Source of the DNA: an uncultured Burkholderiales bacterium
GTDB lineage: Bacteria; Pseudomonadota; Gammaproteobacteria; Burkholderiales; Burkholderiaceae_C
Direction: 5' to 3'
DNA: 6,032 bases
Assembly (NCBI GenBank): GCA_903926695.1
Contig: CAIYKK010000572.1
Coordinates: 1 to 6,032 of the forward strand
Position 1 is the stretch's first letter, and each line of letters opens with the position of its first letter. This document shows positions 3,575 through 6,032 of the stretch, one piece after another. Position numbers and translations under genes: made by a program. The notes under the pieces are model-generated. The model was not told where the DNA came from and made no database searches. It was given only the letters and a program-made list of their open reading frames with translations.

Positions 3575-5773
3575 TTACCCGCTGGCCTGATCGGCCAGAG
3601 GGTCAGAACCTTCGTGCAGCTCGTGCCAGCTGCAAAACTCTTTACTGCCCTGGTAGCTGGCGAACCAGTCCAGGTCACGCTTGCTGATCGCCTCGCCGCG
3701 CGCCTGGCGCGCCTGCAGCCGCACCCAGGCGCTGTAGCGGTTGATGGGGTTGGCGCTGGCCATCGAAATGACGGGTGCCGGTGCGGGCCGGGCGTCCTGC
3801 TCATCGAACAGGGCACGGGCGTTGGCGCGGGCGGCGTCTTGCGCCGAGGTGTCAAAGCTGGCGAGCACCGAGTCGATGGCGGGCGTGCTGTGCGCCACCA
3901 CACGCGGCGCGAGCCGGTGGACGTTGCTGGCGCTGGCCTCGGCGGCGTGCTCCTTGTCGTTGTAGAGCGACTGCACGGCCTGCTGGGTCAGGCGCTTTTT
4001 CATGGACTTGCGAAGCTGATCGACCATCGGTTTGATCGTGGCGGCTTCGATGGCGCGGGCTTTGGCGGCCAGCTCGCCCCGGTTGATGCCCAGCAGCGAG
4101 TGGTCCAGCGCTTTGCAAATAAACGAGCCGTCCATTGCAAACACATACATCGCGCCCAGGTCCAGCTCGTCCTGCCTGCAGCGCACCGTGCTGCCGATGT
4201 GGGCGGCCAGCTCGGGCGCGGCGAAACCATCGCTGCCGGGCATGGCAATGCCTTTTTTGGTCACGACACGGGTTTCTTTGCCCGCCACCCGCATCAGGAA
4301 AATGTCCAGCGCCCGCTCGTCGATCCGCACGATGTGCGTGACGTGGCGCTCGGCCATCTCGTTCGGACTGCAGCCCAGCTCCGAGTGCGGGCGGCTGTGG
4401 TACTCGTCGAGCCAGCCGTCGATCACGTCCTGCAACTGGCGCGCCCCCATGCGCAGGTCAATCGCGCCCAGGCCAAAGCGCTGGGCAAAGCTCTTGGCCG
4501 ATTCAATGGCCTTGCGCTCGGCCACCGACTTGCCGACGAAGCCTTCGAGCATCGGAAACAAGTCGTGCATCAGCGTGCCGATGAAGCGCTCCACATAAGG
4601 CTTTTGCTCTGGGCTAAACGGTGTGCAAAGCCGGTGCTCAATGCCCAGGCTCGACAGCGCAAAGTCATAGTCCTGCGCGGTGTAGTCGCGCCCGTTGTCG
4701 GTCTTGATCTGCTCGGGCTTGCCCCAGGCCAGCATGCACAGCCGCGTCACTGCCTTGACCGCGTTGCTGCTGCTCGTCGGTGCGACCACCACTTTGGCGC
4801 GGCGGGTGAACACGTCGATGCTGGCAATGATGGCGTGGCGCCGGATTTCTCCGGTGTCGGCATCGACCAGATCAAAGGCCAGATCGGCGCGCTGCATGGC
4901 GTCGCCAATGGTGCTGTCTTGCTGCCACTGCTGGTTCGGGCGGGTGATGCCGTCCATCTGTGAGCCGAAGGCGCTGCGGTACTTGTTTTTGTAGCCGTCC
5001 GGGTTTTTAAACATCAGCAGCGCTGGGGCGTTGGTGGCCTTGAACTCGCGCAGCCAGCGTTTGAGGGTGCTGACCGGCGGCGCACGGTCTTTGCCCAGCT
5101 GGTCGCGGATGACGCGCTCGACCTGGCGGGCCGTGGGGTCGTGCATCTCGGCCAGCGCGGCCAAAAACACGTCATAAAGTTCGTCGTCGCGCTTGAGTCC
5201 GGTCTGGCCTTTGTCTTTGCGCGGCTTGCGCTCCAGCAGCGCCTCGACACCCTGGGTGCGCCAGGCGCGATACCACTTGTCCAGCGTCTTGGCGGGTAGC
5301 GTCGGGTAAGCGGCCCGTGTGGCCGGGTGCGACTCGATATGACCGGCAGCCCAGACCTGGACAAACTCCAGGATGGTCGGCCACACCGCCGCGCCGCGCA
5401 TGGCGTGGTATTTTTCAAAGCGCTGGAACAGGTCCAGCTTGGGATTGCGGGCCGGGTCAAAGCCGCCAGCGGCCTCTAAATTGATGCCGTACTTGGCCAT
5501 CGACGTGGCGCAGGCCTGCACCTGGGCCACCTCTTTGGCGCGCTGGCCAGCGGCCAGGGCATCGACGGCGGGCTTGATGGCTCCGGCGGCTTGCGCGGCC
5601 AGCGCCCGCTGGGTTTCCAGGGGCAGGTCGGTGCTGAGGTATTCAAAGCCACCGCCTTTCCCAGCGCGCTGGCGGCGGGTCGTGTTTTGCCGGTCTAGCC
5701 ATTCGCGCCGACGTGGACGGCTCGCAGGCAGTCCGGGCAGGCTGTCGAGTTGAGGCACAGACAGCCAGCTCAT
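3575..5773 (-). CDS. Mu A-type DDE transposase (phage transposition protein A)
   Basis: A 732-aa DDE recombinase expected to bind the phage ends, nick them and join them to target DNA during integration and replicative transposition. Residues about 1-50 match the Mu-type N-terminal DNA-binding pattern (SLPGLPASRP, a basic RRREW stretch, then GKGGGFEYL and a D-LP motif). Residues about 120-245 hold further helix-turn-helix-like segments, including TLDKWYRAWRTQGVEALL. The catalytic core runs from about 275 to 410: D286 in WQQDST, D359 in IKTDNG and E395 in KPYVERF. The last two are separated by 35 residues. Residues about 450-540 resemble the Mu transposase C-terminal beta-barrel region, followed by a helical basic segment (570-605) and a tail (675-725) that in Mu would include B contacts (inference). 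All catalytic residues are present and the frame is intact. The start is set by an ATGA overlap with the upstream gene and an AAAGG about 8 nt before the ATG. Confidence 0.95.
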   Translation of the reverse strand: MSWLSVPQLDSLPGLPASRPRRREWLDRQNTTRRQRAGKGGGFEYLSTDLPLETQRALAAQAAGAIKPAVDALAAGQRAKEVAQVQACATSMAKYGINLEAAGGFDPARNPKLDLFQRFEKYHAMRGAAVWPTILEFVQVWAAGHIESHPATRAAYPTLPAKTLDKWYRAWRTQGVEALLERKPRKDKGQTGLKRDDELYDVFLAALAEMHDPTARQVERVIRDQLGKDRAPPVSTLKRWLREFKATNAPALLMFKNPDGYKNKYRSAFGSQMDGITRPNQQWQQDSTIGDAMQRADLAFDLVDADTGEIRRHAIIASIDVFTRRAKVVVAPTSSSNAVKAVTRLCMLAWGKPEQIKTDNGRDYTAQDYDFALSSLGIEHRLCTPFSPEQKPYVERFIGTLMHDLFPMLEGFVGKSVAERKAIESAKSFAQRFGLGAIDLRMGARQLQDVIDGWLDEYHSRPHSELGCSPNEMAERHVTHIVRIDERALDIFLMRVAGKETRVVTKKGIAMPGSDGFAAPELAAHIGSTVRCRQDELDLGAMYVFAMDGSFICKALDHSLLGINRGELAAKARAIEAATIKPMVDQLRKSMKKRLTQQAVQSLYNDKEHAAEASASNVHRLAPRVVAHSTPAIDSVLASFDTSAQDAARANARALFDEQDARPAPAPVISMASANPINRYSAWVRLQARQARGEAISKRDLDWFASYQGSKEFCSWHELHEGSDPLADQASG

Positions 5774-6012
5774 ACGGCATGACCTTTCTGGGCAAGCCCA
5801 TTTGCATCCACGCTCACTGATGTGGCGCGCCAGTGCTTGCCATGCGTGGGCAGGCTGTCGGCCATGTTGGCAATGGCTGTCAACTGCTGCGCCAGAGCGC
5901 GCAGATCGTCCGGGCGGATTGCGAGGCCGTTGAACGGTTCGCTTGTCAGCTCGACCAGCGCCTCGCCTTGGCGGCAGCGGGTGAGCTTGGCGTTGAGGGG
6001 GTAGGAAATCAT
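5770..6012 (-). CDS. Small phage protein encoded just upstream of the transposase, function unknown
   Basis: An 80-aa protein that I cannot assign to a function. The N-terminal half reads as a compact alpha/beta unit: short beta-like segments around residues 3-24, then PFNGLAIRPDDLRALAQQL and a helix running to about residue 52. From memory, small proteins with a PFNG...LRALA-type stretch are common in early regions of transposable phages. The last 25 or so residues look less ordered. The ATG at 6012 is preceded by only a weak GGAA close to the start, so the start is less certain than others here. Its TGA overlaps the transposase ATG in an ATGA, which implies translational coupling to the transposase. 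It sits where Mu has the space between ner and A, but it is not recognisably Ner because I see no clear HTH. It is complete in the window, with only 20 nt of upstream sequence. Confidence 0.72.
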   Translation of the reverse strand: MISYPLNAKLTRCRQGEALVELTSEPFNGLAIRPDDLRALAQQLTAIANMADSLPTHGKHWRATSVSVDANGLAQKGHAV

Positions 6013-6032
6013 GGTTCCAACAGCGCGTTAAA

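Noticed and set aside
3482..4963. A 493-codon open frame on the plus strand.
   Set aside because: It is antisense to the catalytic core of the transposase, has no recognisable motif, and would cross the hairpin with the plus-strand T-tract.

Overview
The window looks like the early (transposition and replication) region of a Mu-like transposable phage or prophage, probably from a GC-rich betaproteobacterium. Burkholderiales, perhaps the Comamonadaceae, is my best guess. That guess rests on base composition and the general look of the proteins, not on a search. Every gene I can support lies on the minus strand, so transcription runs from position 6032 towards position 1. The large plus-strand reading frames are shadows of these genes.

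Layout in transcription order: (1) a small 80-aa phage protein, 6012-5770; (2) a 732-aa Mu A-type transposase, 5773-3575, with a Mu-type N-terminal DNA-binding region and a DD(35)E catalytic core; (3) an 86-nt gap with a GC-rich hairpin and an AT-rich leader; (4) a 251-aa AAA+ ATPase of the Mu B type, 3488-2733; (5) a 211-aa protein with two winged-helix-like units, 2736-2101; (6) a 114-aa HTH protein with a four-cysteine tail, 2114-1770; (7) a 55-aa unknown protein, 1770-1603; (8) a 56-aa single-pass membrane protein, 1606-1436; (9) a 182-aa protein with a likely winged-helix core and a conserved-looking tail, 1394-846; (10) a DUF3164 protein, 824-210; (11) a 67-aa protein, 213-10, that may be cut short by an amber codon.

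The genes are tightly packed. Four junctions are ATGA overlaps, one is TGATG, one is a 14-nt overlap, and the remaining gaps are 21, 41 and 86 nt. This indicates one polycistronic early operon with translational coupling. In the Mu scheme, the A protein pairs the phage ends and carries out strand transfer. The B ATPase binds target DNA, stimulates A and enforces target immunity. The DNA-binding accessory proteins that follow occupy the place where Mu carries kil and gam.

The most interesting feature is the arrangement of the B gene. The ATPase lacks the N-terminal HTH domain that Mu B carries, while a separate HTH protein two genes downstream resembles that domain (a shared NDKY-x-G motif, from memory) and adds four cysteines. 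The phage ends, the repressor and ner, and any gam, gemA, mor or structural genes are not in the window. No RNA gene, CRISPR array or insertion sequence was seen.
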